The position numbers and the translations under genes are program-made. Positions 9,481-18,762 of a DNA stretch of 64,000 nucleotides are shown one piece after another. The notes under the pieces were generated by a model. It was not told the origin of the DNA. It ran no database searches and worked only from the letters and a program-made list of their open reading frames with translations. How positions within the stretch are numbered: position 1 is the stretch's first letter; the number at the start of each line of letters is the position of its first letter. Source of the DNA: Jeotgalicoccus sp. (GTDB lineage Bacteria; Bacillota; Bacilli; Staphylococcales; Salinicoccaceae); the NCBI GenBank assembly GCA_003513765.1, contig DONT01000001.1:252263-316262 (forward strand), in the 5' to 3' direction.

Positions 9481-10179
9481 TTAGTTTTGGTTTCTTGCAA
9501 TCATAATAAAGCGTAACAGCTCTGCTACAGCTACTGCTGTTGCGGCAACGTATGTCATTGCTGCAGCGTTCAGTACTTTCTTAGCGTGGCGGTATTCTTT
9601 ACTGTTCACAATATTTAATTCTTCGATCTGGTTCATTGCGCGTCTTGAGGCATCAAACTCAACAGGCAGTGTAACGAGCTGGAATAATACGGCGAATGCC
9701 ATCAGTCCGATTCCCGACCATAATAGAATTTCACCAAGTCCGCCGCCTGCAGCGCTTTGTGCTGCTGTCAGGATAATACCTGCAATGATCAGGAAGTATG
9801 AGAAGTTGCTTCCTAATTGTGCGAGCGGGAACAATGCTGATCTGAAGTTTAAGAACTTATAGCCGGTAGCATGCTGAATCGCATGGCCGACTTCGTGTGC
9901 GGCTACTGCTGTGCCTGCAACGCTCGGGTTGTCGAAGTTGCCGGGAGACAGAACGATTTTTTTGTTTTTCGGATCATAGTAGTCTGTAAGGACGCCCTGA
10001 CCGCGTTCAACTGTTACATCGTAAATTCCATTTTCCCGGAGGATATCTTCTGCAACCTGCTGACCTGTAAGTCCGCTTGTCGAACGTACTTTTGAATACT
10101 TGTTAAACGTAGATTTTACATTCATCTGCGCAAGCATTGGTACAACCATTAATATTACAAAGTAGATTATAAGATACAA
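9481..10179 (-). CDS. yugP: Membrane zinc metallopeptidase, YugP family
   Basis: Putative neutral zinc metallopeptidase (Zn_peptidase_2 family) of the membrane. It has an N-terminal membrane helix (residues 2-17), the zinc-binding HEVGH at 95-99 followed by AIQH, and three further hydrophobic segments in the C-terminal half (about 125-140, 150-175 and 205-228). 232 residues is normal for the family. Translation probably starts at TTG with GGAGGG 6 nt upstream. Substrate is not known. It has its own promoter (10209-10238) and terminator, so it is likely monocistronic. In B. subtilis the homologue is elsewhere; here it sits beside ypjA. Confidence 0.85.
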   Translation of the reverse strand: MYLIIYFVILMVVPMLAQMNVKSTFNKYSKVRSTSGLTGQQVAEDILRENGIYDVTVERGQGVLTDYYDPKNKKIVLSPGNFDNPSVAGTAVAAHEVGHAIQHATGYKFLNFRSALFPLAQLGSNFSYFLIIAGIILTAAQSAAGGGLGEILLWSGIGLMAFAVLFQLVTLPVEFDASRRAMNQIEELNIVNSKEYRHAKKVLNAAAMTYVAATAVAVAELLRFIMIARNQN

Positions 10180-10208
10180 GTTAGTCCCTCCGTTTAGTTC
10201 ATAGTACT

Positions 10209-10238
10209 ATTTTACTAAACTGTTTTTACTTAAGTCAA
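10209..10238 (-). promoter_or_regulatory. Predicted SigA promoter of yugP
   Basis: Minus-strand TTGACT (10233-10238) and TAAAAT (10209-10214) with an 18-bp spacer, 30 nt upstream of the TTG start; the -35 overlaps the ypjA stop codon. Predicted from consensus only. Confidence 0.5.
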
Positions 10239-10816
10239 TTATTACGTCTAGCCGCAAGTTTATATAACAGCACGAGGACGATAACTGTCAGCCAGAATGC
10301 GAGATATCCTATCTCTTGTGCATACGGATGAAGATTGCCGTATCTCGGGTACTGCATATATACATAATCGATAAAATCATTATGGAACAGCCAGATTGCA
10401 GTGACATAAAAATGCCACGGCTTAATTTCGATATAAGGCAGGAACATAAATGCCATCAGCGCCATCGCAGCATGCGAAGCAATGAGCATGCAACCGACCG
10501 GGGATACAAAACCCATATCGATAAAGTTCCAGATATTCATAATAACTGCCCAGACGCCGTACTTTATCAGCGTAGTAAATGCGAGTGCATCTATCAGGCC
10601 GAATTTCTTATTAAACAAGATTAATAAGATTAATATTGATAAAAACAATGTTGCTGTCGGGCTGTCAGGCACAAATGGATAGAAATACCACGGCGTAATT
10701 GACAGCTGTCCGCCGTACCATATATAGCCGTATATCGTACCGGCGACGTTACAGATCAGCAGGAAAACAAGAAATATTCGATTGAACATTAGTTTATATA
10801 AGTTGTATATCATCAT
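10235..10816 (-). CDS. ypjA: DUF1405 membrane protein YpjA
   Basis: Integral membrane protein of 193 residues with about six hydrophobic segments (e.g. 11-33, 55-70, 80-100, 105-125, 132-155, 168-187). The residues FYPFVPDSPTATLF and the C-terminal HNDFIDYV region match my memory of YpjA/DUF1405, which directly follows qcrC in B. subtilis as it does here. Function unknown; position suggests a link with the bc complex, but that is inference. A weak terminator-like hairpin (10831-10854) separates it from qcrC, so it may be expressed at a lower level than qcrABC. Confidence 0.8.
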   Translation of the reverse strand: MMIYNLYKLMFNRIFLVFLLICNVAGTIYGYIWYGGQLSITPWYFYPFVPDSPTATLFLSILILLILFNKKFGLIDALAFTTLIKYGVWAVIMNIWNFIDMGFVSPVGCMLIASHAAMALMAFMFLPYIEIKPWHFYVTAIWLFHNDFIDYVYMQYPRYGNLHPYAQEIGYLAFWLTVIVLVLLYKLAARRNN

Positions 10817-10830
10817 TTCACCTATAAGAA

Positions 10831-10854
10831 GACCCTTCTGTTGCCAGAAGGGTC
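10831..10854 (-). terminator. Hairpin between qcrC and ypjA
   Basis: Ten-bp perfect stem (GACCCTTCTG/CAGAAGGGTC) with a 4-nt loop, 7 nt after the qcrC stop, followed by TTCTTAT rather than a clean T-run. Probably a partial terminator that lowers ypjA expression. Confidence 0.65.
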
Positions 10855-10861
10855 ATTATTA

Positions 10862-11662
10862 TTATTCTGCTGATTCTTCAGTGTTGGCTGCTTCGTCTCT
10901 TGTAGTAAGTTCCAAGCCTGCAACATATTCAGAAATTGCTGTAATTTCTTCGTCTGTAAGCTGACCTTCAAAGGCAGGCATATTTTCTGTACCATTTCTG
11001 ACGAATGCGTCCACCATCTCAGGCGCAAGATCCGGTTCAATTAAGTTAGGACCCGATCCTCCGGCAAGTTCACCGCCGTGACAGCTCGTACAGTTCGTAC
11101 GAATTAAGTCATTGAAAACAGGATCTTCTGCATCCAGGTTAGAGAAGACAATCTGCCCCTGCTGACTTTGCTGTTCCCAGTCGTGGTAAGCTACCGATTC
11201 CCAAGTTGTGTAGAAAATGATACCAATTGCAATCAGCATCATTCCTGTTGCAACAGGACGCTTTTTCCAGTGACGTTCTTTTTTGCCGTCAAGCCAAGGT
11301 GCAAGTAATAAAGCACCAAAAGCAATACCAGGAATAATCATGGCACCGACAATGTTAAACGGTCCGGAAGCATATGTGTATTTAAGAATCTGATAAAGGA
11401 ATAGGAAATACCAGTCTGGTAATGGAATATAACCTGTATCAGTTGGATCTGCCATACGCTCAAGCGGCGCTGGATGCGCAACAGTTAAGCATAGAAAACC
11501 TATTAAGAATACCGCTCCGACTAACCACTCTTTGAGCAGGTAATCTGGAAAGAACTCCTCTGTACGACCAGGGAATTCTGAGTAGTCACGATTTAGTTTT
11601 GGTTTGTCGTATTTTTGGATTCGTGAGTCACCGACAAAAGTGAGACCTTTACCGCGTTTCAT
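10862..11662 (-). CDS. qcrC: Menaquinol:cytochrome c reductase cytochrome b/c subunit
   Basis: QcrC fuses a subunit IV-like membrane domain (about residues 44-155, with the Qo-site PDWY at 82-85 in place of PEWY) to a C-terminal cytochrome c domain. The c-haem motif CTSCH is at 191-195, and a distal Met is likely in NMPAFEG. This is the Bacillus-type bc complex, which moves electrons from menaquinol to c-type cytochromes and pumps protons. Last gene of qcrABC, 15 nt after qcrB. The haem-attachment motif means the cell needs cytochrome c maturation, supplied by resABC at 32.5-35.9 kb. Confidence 0.95.
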   Translation of the reverse strand: MKRGKGLTFVGDSRIQKYDKPKLNRDYSEFPGRTEEFFPDYLLKEWLVGAVFLIGFLCLTVAHPAPLERMADPTDTGYIPLPDWYFLFLYQILKYTYASGPFNIVGAMIIPGIAFGALLLAPWLDGKKERHWKKRPVATGMMLIAIGIIFYTTWESVAYHDWEQQSQQGQIVFSNLDAEDPVFNDLIRTNCTSCHGGELAGGSGPNLIEPDLAPEMVDAFVRNGTENMPAFEGQLTDEEITAISEYVAGLELTTRDEAANTEESAE

Positions 11663-11677
11663 ATAGTTACCCTCCCC

Positions 11678-12352
11678 TTATAGTGGTCCTGAAATACCTT
11701 GTCTACGTATTAAAATAAAGTGTATTGCCATTAATACAAATAGTGCTGCAGGCAGGAAGAATACGTGGATGGCAAAGAACCTTGTAAGTGTCTGAGCACC
11801 GATAATTGTCGAATCACCTGCGAGAAGTGTCTTAATCCATTCACCGATGAACGGTACACTTTCTGCAATATCCAAGCCTACTTTAGTAGCGAATAATGCT
11901 TTCATGTCCCATGGCAGTAAGTAGCCTGTGAATGCAAGACCGAGCATAACTGCGAATAACAGTACACCAACGACCCAGTTTAATTCACGAGGTGACTTAT
12001 AAGCACCTGTAAAGAATACTCTGAGAGTATGTAAGAACATCATAACTACTACTAAACTTGCACCCCAGTGGTGCATACCTCTGACGATAACACCGGCTGC
12101 TACATCCTGCTGCAGGAAGTATACAGAGTTCCAGGCGTTAATAATGTCCGGTACGTAATACATTGTTAAAAACATTCCAGATAAAATCTGGATAACTGTA
12201 ATAAAGAACGTCAGTCCTCCAAAACAGTAGACGAAAGCTGAGAAGTGGTAGGCAGGGTTAACATGCTCTGGCACTTCGTGATCAGCTACGTCTCTCCAGA
12301 TTGGCGTGATGTCAATTCTGTCATCAATCCAATCATAAATACGATTTAGCAT
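11678..12352 (-). CDS. qcrB: Menaquinol:cytochrome c reductase cytochrome b6 subunit
   Basis: 224-residue cytochrome b6-type subunit with four membrane helices. Haem-ligand histidines lie in GMHHWGASLVVV plus FLHTLR, and in FAIHVFFLP plus AIHFILIRR. Cys43 in the YCFGGL segment corresponds to the cysteine that in B. subtilis QcrB binds an extra haem covalently, also at position 43 (from memory). It lies between qcrA and qcrC with 11-15 nt gaps, a single operon. Staphylococcus aureus has no such complex, so the operon helps to place the organism outside that genus. Confidence 0.95.
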   Translation of the reverse strand: MLNRIYDWIDDRIDITPIWRDVADHEVPEHVNPAYHFSAFVYCFGGLTFFITVIQILSGMFLTMYYVPDIINAWNSVYFLQQDVAAGVIVRGMHHWGASLVVVMMFLHTLRVFFTGAYKSPRELNWVVGVLLFAVMLGLAFTGYLLPWDMKALFATKVGLDIAESVPFIGEWIKTLLAGDSTIIGAQTLTRFFAIHVFFLPAALFVLMAIHFILIRRQGISGPL

Positions 12353-12363
12353 TTAATTCCCTC

Positions 12364-12864
12364 CTATACCAATTCATTCTCGTGCACAGCACCGATTGTC
12401 AGATAGCCGTCTGATTCTCCAACTTCGAACATATCAAGTGGTCCACGCGGCGGTGTACCCGGTACGTTAGCACCGTTCTTTTCGTAAAGACCGTTATGAC
12501 ATGGACAGAAGAATCTATCCGGGTTAGCGGAATCACTTGCCCACGAAACCGTACACCCTAAATGTTTACACACAGGTGATAACGCTATGATCTTATCGCC
12601 TTCGCGATAAACCCATGCGAAATCCGTTACCTCACTCACATACCAACCATCTTTTTGTTCAAATGTGAAGTCGACACTAATTGGTTCCTCTGTGATTTCA
12701 TCAATACTAACACTAGTAGTAATCATGTCACCTGCAGACGATTCCTGGAAAAGTGGATCAAGTGCAAATCTACCCATCGGCAGAATCATACCTGCCGCCA
12801 TGAACGACCCAACACCCATTAAAGAGTAGTTCATAAACTGGCGTCTTGTTACTTTTTGCGACAT
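12364..12864 (-). CDS. qcrA: Rieske iron-sulphur subunit of the bc complex
   Basis: 166-residue Rieske protein. The N-terminus has a twin-arginine signal anchor (TRRQFM at residues 5-10, followed by a hydrophobic stretch to about 32), which implies Tat export of the folded cluster protein. The [2Fe-2S] ligands are in CKHLGC and CPCHNG, followed by the PRGPLD 'Pro loop'. First gene of qcrABC; a strong ribosome site (GAGGGGA) precedes the ATG. No tat genes are in the window. Confidence 0.96.
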   Translation of the reverse strand: MSQKVTRRQFMNYSLMGVGSFMAAGMILPMGRFALDPLFQESSAGDMITTSVSIDEITEEPISVDFTFEQKDGWYVSEVTDFAWVYREGDKIIALSPVCKHLGCTVSWASDSANPDRFFCPCHNGLYEKNGANVPGTPPRGPLDMFEVGESDGYLTIGAVHENELV

Positions 12865-12923
12865 TTTTATTTCCCCTCCTCAAACGCACATACTTTTACA
12901 TATAATATAACTAGGACATTTCA

Positions 12924-12952
12924 ATTTTAGCTCATTAAAACTAGGCGGTCAA
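12924..12952 (-). promoter_or_regulatory. Predicted SigA promoter of qcrABC
   Basis: Minus-strand TTGACC (12947-12952) and TAAAAT (12924-12929) with a 17-bp spacer, about 60 nt before the qcrA start, in the only gap of size in this operon. Consensus-based prediction. Confidence 0.5.
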
Positions 12953-13010
12953 TATGGTTTTCAAATAATTGACACATGTTATAAACTGAAATGTGTAATT
13001 CTACTTTTAA

Positions 13011-13445
13011 TTATTGATTCCACACACCGATGATTTGTTTGATGACAGTTTTCACTTCATCATTAATTATAGAAATCTTCATTTCATTATCCATATCACC
13101 GATCGGAATGCTGTTCACTTTTATATTGTGGACACCCTCTGTTTCCAGTACATCAAATGACAGAGAAATAATATTTTTAAAACCGTATTCTGCCAGCTGA
13201 TTCTTATATGTTTCAAGGGCTGAGCTGTTTTTATCGACAGTGGTCAGTGACGGTGTAATCATCAAACGCCCTTTCAGCTGCTTTTCAAGCTGAATTGTAA
13301 CGAGCTGAATCAGCTCCAGATTATTTGAGTGATGCAGCAGATTGCTGTCGAAATCCACACTTACTACCGGAACGATTGCCGTATCGACAAATTCAATTTC
13401 ATCTTTTAATACTCTTAAATCGCGATTATTATAAAGCACAGGCAC
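13011..13445 (-). CDS. ypiF: DUF2487 protein YpiF
   Basis: 144-residue soluble protein of unknown function. The sequence DTAIVPVVSVDF near residue 22 and its position between ypiB and the qcr operon fit YpiF (DUF2487) of B. subtilis, where ypiA-ypiB-ypiF-qcrABC is the gene order. The probable GTG start shares a base with the ypiB stop (TAGTG), so translation is coupled. The C-terminal half has no recognisable catalytic motif. Confidence 0.75.
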   Translation of the reverse strand: MPVLYNNRDLRVLKDEIEFVDTAIVPVVSVDFDSNLLHHSNNLELIQLVTIQLEKQLKGRLMITPSLTTVDKNSSALETYKNQLAEYGFKNIISLSFDVLETEGVHNIKVNSIPIGDMDNEMKISIINDEVKTVIKQIIGVWNQ

Positions 13446-13921
13446 TAACCTCTTTTATCATTTAGTTTTTTGAGTTCGTCTGTCAGTTCTATAAAGCGTT
13501 GTTTATCTTTCGCTATAAGCGCTTCATCAATTAAACTTTCAAGTTCATCAATATCTTCTAATAGAATTTCATCGTTTTTCATCAATTCTTCAGACTTCGC
13601 CTGGTTATAGCGGAGGTCATTTTTGGCGAAGATAAATTCCACATACAATTCATCTGTTTTGTGCAGATTCAGCTCATGGAATATCGTCTCGCCGTTTGCT
13701 GTTACAGTACCGCCCTTTTCAAACATTAAAGTCGGACGGTTTGTGCTGCTTTCAGCAATCCTGAGCTTGCGCTCGAGGTGTGAATTTGTAAATGAAATAT
13801 TATGTGTTATCAGAGGATGGGATTTTATAAAATTTAAAATCCACACTGCAGTATGGTCTTTGAATTCATAATTATATAAGCAATAATTTATAAAATCTTT
13901 TTTAAAACTCGTCTTCCTCAC
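13445..13921 (-). CDS. ypiB: UPF0302 protein YpiB
   Basis: 158-residue protein with an N-terminal globular part (KKDFINYCLYNYEFKD, a signature of the family, then ILNFIKSHPLITHNISF) and a charged, probably helical C-terminal third rich in Glu, Asp and Lys (about 110-158). Function unknown; some relatives carry an IDEAL domain in this C-terminal position (DELESLIDEALI is compatible). It overlaps the TPR gene upstream by 20 nt and ypiF downstream by 1 nt, so the three are one translational unit. Confidence 0.78.
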   Translation of the reverse strand: MRKTSFKKDFINYCLYNYEFKDHTAVWILNFIKSHPLITHNISFTNSHLERKLRIAESSTNRPTLMFEKGGTVTANGETIFHELNLHKTDELYVEFIFAKNDLRYNQAKSEELMKNDEILLEDIDELESLIDEALIAKDKQRFIELTDELKKLNDKRG

Positions 13922-15173
13922 CTGCTATTCGCTCGAAATCCAGCTGCCACTCCAGATTGTCGGGTTCTAGTTTAATTAGTTTTTCGAGTACATTTTTTTT
14001 ATTCGGATGATTAATCTCTGTCAGATAGTAATAATAATCTGCGTAAAATTCTGATGACTCACCGATTAAGCTTTCAGCATCTTCGTAATACTTAATTGCT
14101 TTATCATCGTTTTCGTTTTCAGCTTCGATTTTAGCCAGCAGATAAATTGATTCACCGCTCAGCGAGTTAATATCGAGATGCTTCACGTAGTCGTCAATCG
14201 TAGCTGTTTCACCTGTCTTAAGAATACTCTCAAACAGCATGAGGTACGCATCATCGTAGTCTTCATCAAGCGATGTTGCCAGGCTGAAATGTTCAATCGC
14301 TTCTTCCGGCTTGTTCTGTCTGAAGTAAAGACGTCCGATATGGAAATATACCAGGGCGTTTTTGTCATTTTCACGCAGATAGCGGCGCATCGTTTCAAGC
14401 GCATCATCTAGATTATGTTCAGTTTCATAAATATTCATTAAAAGAATATATGCATTGATAAAGTACGGTTCATTGTCGAGTACTTTATCAAGCAGTGTTT
14501 TTGCACGGTCGTATTCTTTTAAATTATATTCGAGCAGTGCTTCTTTGTAAAAGTCTTCGTTACCGTATGATTCATCCGGCACGTTATCAAAATACGCACG
14601 TGCATCGTCGAAATTCAGAAGATTCAAGTTGATATCAGCGAGGCGCAGGCTGATAATGATGCCGTTAACTTCTTCCAGCCCTTCGTTCAGCACTGTTTCA
14701 TAAAAACGTATAGCTTCTTCCAGGTCGCCCGTTGTGTAGTAAAGTTCTGCAAGTGCAAAATCGATAATGATATCATCGGTCATTGTTTTCGCATCGAACA
14801 GCAGTCTGACAGCAACGTCATTTAAGTTCATCTGCTGAAATATTTCAGATTTCAGCATGAGTACTGTCGGTGTTTCCGGGCTGCTGTTAATCAGTGTCAG
14901 TGCATCATCGAGACGTGCTTCACTGATATACGAGTCGACGAGATAGCTAATGACATAATCATCGTGGTCGACATTGTCGTTCAAGTGCAAAAACACCTGT
15001 CTTGCCTGAAGGTCTAGTCCTGCCTGCTGCAGCGCATCGCCGAGTAAAAATAAAGCTTCCAGCGATTCGTCCGAATGAAACTGCTCCAGACTGTTCAATA
15101 TATTATTTAAATCTTCTTCCGGATAAGACCCCTGACGGAGTTTATCGATTATACGAAGTATTTCTTCCTGCAT
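13902..15173 (-). CDS. ypiA: TPR-repeat protein YpiA
   Basis: 423-residue acidic protein made almost entirely of tetratricopeptide-type helical pairs, e.g. LYYTTGDLEEAIRFYETVL, EALLEYNLKEYDRAKTLLDK and FHIGRLYFRQNKPEEAIEHF. No signal peptide or membrane segment. TPR proteins serve as protein-interaction scaffolds; the partner is unknown. It lies 1 nt after aroA and overlaps ypiB, in the same aro-ypiA-ypiB context as B. subtilis and staphylococci. Confidence 0.85.
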   Translation of the reverse strand: MQEEILRIIDKLRQGSYPEEDLNNILNSLEQFHSDESLEALFLLGDALQQAGLDLQARQVFLHLNDNVDHDDYVISYLVDSYISEARLDDALTLINSSPETPTVLMLKSEIFQQMNLNDVAVRLLFDAKTMTDDIIIDFALAELYYTTGDLEEAIRFYETVLNEGLEEVNGIIISLRLADINLNLLNFDDARAYFDNVPDESYGNEDFYKEALLEYNLKEYDRAKTLLDKVLDNEPYFINAYILLMNIYETEHNLDDALETMRRYLRENDKNALVYFHIGRLYFRQNKPEEAIEHFSLATSLDEDYDDAYLMLFESILKTGETATIDDYVKHLDINSLSGESIYLLAKIEAENENDDKAIKYYEDAESLIGESSEFYADYYYYLTEINHPNKKNVLEKLIKLEPDNLEWQLDFERIAGEEDEF

Positions 15174-15174
15174 A

Positions 15175-16464
15175 TTACCGGTCCTTTCTTAAACCTTCAA
15201 GATCGCTTACGAACGAAGGGAACGATACGTCTATTGCGCTCGAATCATCAATTTCAATATTTGTATTTGCTGCAATCGCCATAACGATCAGCATCATGAT
15301 AATACGGTGGTCATGATAGCCTTTAAACAGTTCATCCTTTTTCACTGTACCGTGTCCCGGACTCACTTTAAAGCCGTCTTCGTATTCTTCAAATGATACA
15401 CCGAATTTTGCCAGTTCGGCAATAACCGCTGTGATACGGTCTGTTTCTTTAAATCTTAATTCTTCTGCTCCCTGTACAGTGCTTTCACCGTTTGCGAATA
15501 CTGCAAGTACAGCGAGAATTGGAATTTCATCAATCAGACGGGGAATGATATCTCCGTCGATATGAAACGGTTTTAAGTCCGGTGTATACCTCACTCTTAT
15601 ATCACCGAACTTTTCACCTTTAGAATCGTGTTCGGTAATGGTAATGCTGCCGCCCATTTCTTTAACAACATCGATAATACCGGCGCGCGTTTCGTTCAGT
15701 GATACATTTTCAATCGTAATATCAGCACCTTCAGTAATCAGTGCGAGCACGATTAAAAATGCTGCCGATGAAATATCTCCCGGCACAGTGACGTCTGCTG
15801 AATTAAGATTTCTGCCGCCGTTTAGTGTAACAGTTGTACCTGACACGGAAATATCCGCACCGAACTGCGCCATCATAATTTCCGAATGATTGCGCGACTG
15901 ATGTGTTTCGTGAACGATGGTTTCTCCGTCCGTGAACAATCCTGCAAACAGTATCGCACTTTTTACTTGTGCTGAAGCAATCGGCATATCGTATTCAAGC
16001 GGTTTTAATACTGCCGGATGAATATTAACCGGCGGATATTTTTCATTCTTTAAGCTGATGTCAGCACCCATCTTAGACAGCGGTATAACGACGCGGTCCA
16101 TCGGGCGTTTGGCAATTGTAGCATCGCCTTCAACCGATGCGGTAATGTTTTTAAGACCGGCTAAGAGTCCTGTAATTAACCGTGTTGTTGTGCCGCTGTT
16201 ACCTGTATACAATGTTTGCTCAGGTGACGTTAAACTGTCATGACCGTTTGAGATAACTTTAAAATCATCGCCTTCACGACTTATTTCAGCACCCAGCTGG
16301 CGCATATTTTCAAAAGTTCTGAGCGTGTCCGCACTGACTAAGGGCCGGTATATATTTGTCGTTCCTTTGCTCAGTGCACCGAGCATTAAGGCACGGTGTG
16401 TAATTGACTTATCTCCGGGCACTCTTGCAGTGCCTTTAAATGTTCCATTCAGTAATTGTTTCAT
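15175..16464 (-). CDS. aroA: 3-phosphoshikimate 1-carboxyvinyltransferase (EPSP synthase)
   Basis: Transfers enolpyruvyl from PEP to shikimate-3-phosphate, the sixth step of the shikimate pathway. Motifs: VPGDKSITHRALML near the N-terminus, YTGNSGTTTRLITGLLAG (PEP-binding region) and ELRFKETDRI near residue 340. Length 429 is typical for Gram-positive enzymes. ATG overlaps the aroB stop by 4 nt (ATGA). Together with aroB and aroC it forms the cluster aroC-aroB-aroA, read right to left. (B. subtilis calls the equivalent gene aroE.). Confidence 0.95.
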   Translation of the reverse strand: MKQLLNGTFKGTARVPGDKSITHRALMLGALSKGTTNIYRPLVSADTLRTFENMRQLGAEISREGDDFKVISNGHDSLTSPEQTLYTGNSGTTTRLITGLLAGLKNITASVEGDATIAKRPMDRVVIPLSKMGADISLKNEKYPPVNIHPAVLKPLEYDMPIASAQVKSAILFAGLFTDGETIVHETHQSRNHSEIMMAQFGADISVSGTTVTLNGGRNLNSADVTVPGDISSAAFLIVLALITEGADITIENVSLNETRAGIIDVVKEMGGSITITEHDSKGEKFGDIRVRYTPDLKPFHIDGDIIPRLIDEIPILAVLAVFANGESTVQGAEELRFKETDRITAVIAELAKFGVSFEEYEDGFKVSPGHGTVKKDELFKGYHDHRIIMMLIVMAIAANTNIEIDDSSAIDVSFPSFVSDLEGLRKDR

Positions 16465-17507
16465 ATGCGCTCCTTTAATGCTGTCAGCATATTTTTAAGT
16501 TCTGAAACTTTAATATCTGAGACAGCCAGTGTACTTTGATTTTTAAACAGCACGTAGCTGATATAATCATTGCGGTGATTTTTTTTATCTTTCTGCATCA
16601 GACTGATCATTTCATCAATGTCCATTTCCTTAAGCAGATGAACCGGATAGCCGTGACGCTCCATATAAGCCGTATAGGCATCAAGGTCGAAGTCAGTGTT
16701 ATTCAGTTCGTTGGATATATTAAGCGCTGCAAGGATACCGAGCATGACCGCCTGGCCGTGAGGAATTTTATATTTATACTCCACAGCATGAGCAAGCGTA
16801 TGGCCTAAGTTTAAAAACTTGCGGCTGCCGCTCTCGTGTTCATCTTCAATCACGATTTTCATTTTTGTTTCAATGCCTTTAATGATAAATGAAGTGAGTT
16901 TTTGAACATCAATACTGCTGTCAGTCACTGTAAAGAGTTCCTCAAGCAGCTTTGGACTGTGAATCATCGCGTGTTTGAATACTTCACCAAAACCGCTGAG
17001 GACCTCAGATGAAGGCAGTGAATCCAAAAAGTCAAGATCGTATATAACAGCTTTCGGGCGGTAAAATGCACCAATCAGATTTTTACCGTGACGGGAATTA
17101 ATCGCAGTTTTTCCGCCTATAGCGGAATCATGTGCGAGCAGTGTCGTCGGCACGTGAATATAGTCCACACCGCGAAGCACCATACTTGCGATAAAGCCGC
17201 CGGCATCCCCCGTCGCCCCGCCGCCTATAACGACAATCAGCGAATTACGTTTAATGCCGGATGCGAGGAGTTCTTCTATAGTGTGCATTAAAGGAGAAGC
17301 GTATTTAAACGATTCTCCTCCTGTGACGACCAGCGGTGATTTTATAAATGATAATTTTGTCTCATTGTATATATCATAGACATTTTCATCGATAATATAA
17401 TAGACCGATTCGTAATGTTCGGTATAAGACTCTAACCGGTTTTTTAAAATGCTGCGGGCAACGTGAATTTTATAATTATTATCTTTATAGGCCGTCGAAA
17501 TATCCAT
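16461..17507 (-). CDS. aroB: 3-dehydroquinate synthase
   Basis: NAD- and zinc-dependent cyclisation of DAHP to 3-dehydroquinate, the second shikimate step. NAD-binding loop GGGATGDAGGFIAS, HVPTTLLAHDSAIGGKTAIN, and zinc ligands in FGEVFKHAMIH, NLGHTLAHAVE and IPHGQAV. At 348 residues the length is normal. It starts 1 nt after aroC ends and overlaps aroA. AroF/AroG, AroD, AroE and AroK are not in the window. Confidence 0.95.
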   Translation of the reverse strand: MDISTAYKDNNYKIHVARSILKNRLESYTEHYESVYYIIDENVYDIYNETKLSFIKSPLVVTGGESFKYASPLMHTIEELLASGIKRNSLIVVIGGGATGDAGGFIASMVLRGVDYIHVPTTLLAHDSAIGGKTAINSRHGKNLIGAFYRPKAVIYDLDFLDSLPSSEVLSGFGEVFKHAMIHSPKLLEELFTVTDSSIDVQKLTSFIIKGIETKMKIVIEDEHESGSRKFLNLGHTLAHAVEYKYKIPHGQAVMLGILAALNISNELNNTDFDLDAYTAYMERHGYPVHLLKEMDIDEMISLMQKDKKNHRNDYISYVLFKNQSTLAVSDIKVSELKNMLTALKERI

Positions 17508-17508
17508 C

Positions 17509-18675
17509 TTAATACTCGCTTAAGCGTTTATTGTACAGTTCAAGTGATGCTTTGAGATCACCGAAATCATCGCTGTTGAACTTGTCTAAAATAGCTTCTG
17601 CGACTTCAATTGCAACCATATGTTCAGCAACAATCGAAGCTGCCGGCACTGCACAAGGGTCACTGCGCTCAATCGTTGCAGTAAATGCTTCTTTCGTTTC
17701 AATATCGACACTCATTAACGGCTTGTATAAAGTCGGAATCGGCTTCATTACGCCGCGGACAACAATCGGCATACCCGTCGTCATACCGCCTTCGAAACCG
17801 CCTAAGTTGTTTGAGCTGCGGTAAAAACCGTCTGTTGAATCGAATTTAATTTCATCCTGAACTTCTGAACCCGGCGTTTCAGCCATTTTAAAGCCCATGC
17901 CGAATTCGACACCTTTAAAGGCATTAATGCTGACAATGCTGCGTGCAATTTTTGCATCGAGCTTACGGTCGTAATGAACGTGCGATCCTAAGCCTGCCGG
18001 CGGGTTCTCCACGATAACTTCAACGACGCCGCCAAGTGTATCTCCGGCTTTCTTAGCTCTATCAATTGCTTCTTCAGCAGCTTCAGTTGCCTCATCCGAA
18101 ATCATGCGTACGCTTGAGTTGCTTGATTTGTCACTTAAAGTGGCATAATCGTATGCCCCGTCATCTGTGACCTGTCCTATTTTAGTCACTCGTGAAGTAA
18201 TATTTATATCAAGAGCATGTAATAATTCTTTACAGAGTGCGCCTACAGCGACACGTGCTGTTGTTTCACGGGCAGAGGAACGCTCCAGAATATTGCGGAG
18301 ATCACGGTGATTATACTTCATTCCGCCAACCAGGTCAGCATGACCGGGACGCGGTTTTGTTATAATACGCTTCATTTCAGCTTCTTCTTCTTTAGTAATC
18401 GGCTCGGCTCCCATAATATTGACCCAATGTTTAAAGTCATCATTATTGACTTCCATCATAATCGGGCTGCCGAGCGTTTTGCCGTGACGGACGCCTGAAC
18501 CAAATTCGAAAGTGTCTTTCTCAATCTGCATGCGCCGTCCGCGGCCGTAACCGCCCTGGCGTTTAAATAACTCTTGCTGCATGCGTTCTTTATTAATTGG
18601 AAGGTTCGAAGGGAAGCCTTCGACAATAGCGTTAACTTTCGGACCGTGCGATTCTCCTGAAGTTAAAAATCTCAT
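17509..18675 (-). CDS. aroC: Chorismate synthase
   Basis: FMN-dependent formation of chorismate from EPSP, the last common step to aromatic amino acids, folate and menaquinone. Signatures: FLTSGESHGP at the N-terminus, GRGRRMQIEKD, RSSARETTARVAVG, and NNLGGFEGGMTTGMPIVVR. Start at MRFLTSG is fixed by GAGGTG 7 nt upstream; a GTG three codons earlier would coincide with that site. 388 residues, as usual. First gene of the aroCBA cluster; chorismate is also the source of the menaquinone ring used by the bc complex encoded nearby. Confidence 0.96.
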   Translation of the reverse strand: MRFLTSGESHGPKVNAIVEGFPSNLPINKERMQQELFKRQGGYGRGRRMQIEKDTFEFGSGVRHGKTLGSPIMMEVNNDDFKHWVNIMGAEPITKEEEAEMKRIITKPRPGHADLVGGMKYNHRDLRNILERSSARETTARVAVGALCKELLHALDINITSRVTKIGQVTDDGAYDYATLSDKSSNSSVRMISDEATEAAEEAIDRAKKAGDTLGGVVEVIVENPPAGLGSHVHYDRKLDAKIARSIVSINAFKGVEFGMGFKMAETPGSEVQDEIKFDSTDGFYRSSNNLGGFEGGMTTGMPIVVRGVMKPIPTLYKPLMSVDIETKEAFTATIERSDPCAVPAASIVAEHMVAIEVAEAILDKFNSDDFGDLKASLELYNKRLSEY

Positions 18676-18718
18676 TGTAAGCACCTCTATCTGAATTATT
18701 TATTTATATTAATATATG

Positions 18719-18751
18719 AAAAAAAGACTGAGTAATGTTATTACCCAGTCT
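18719..18751 (-). terminator. Intrinsic terminator of ndk
   Basis: Minus-strand 12-bp stem with one mismatch (AGACTGGGTAAT/ATTACTCAGTCT) and a 3-nt loop followed by seven T, just past the ndk stop. Confidence 0.88.
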
Positions 18752-18762
18752 GGTTGCAAGTT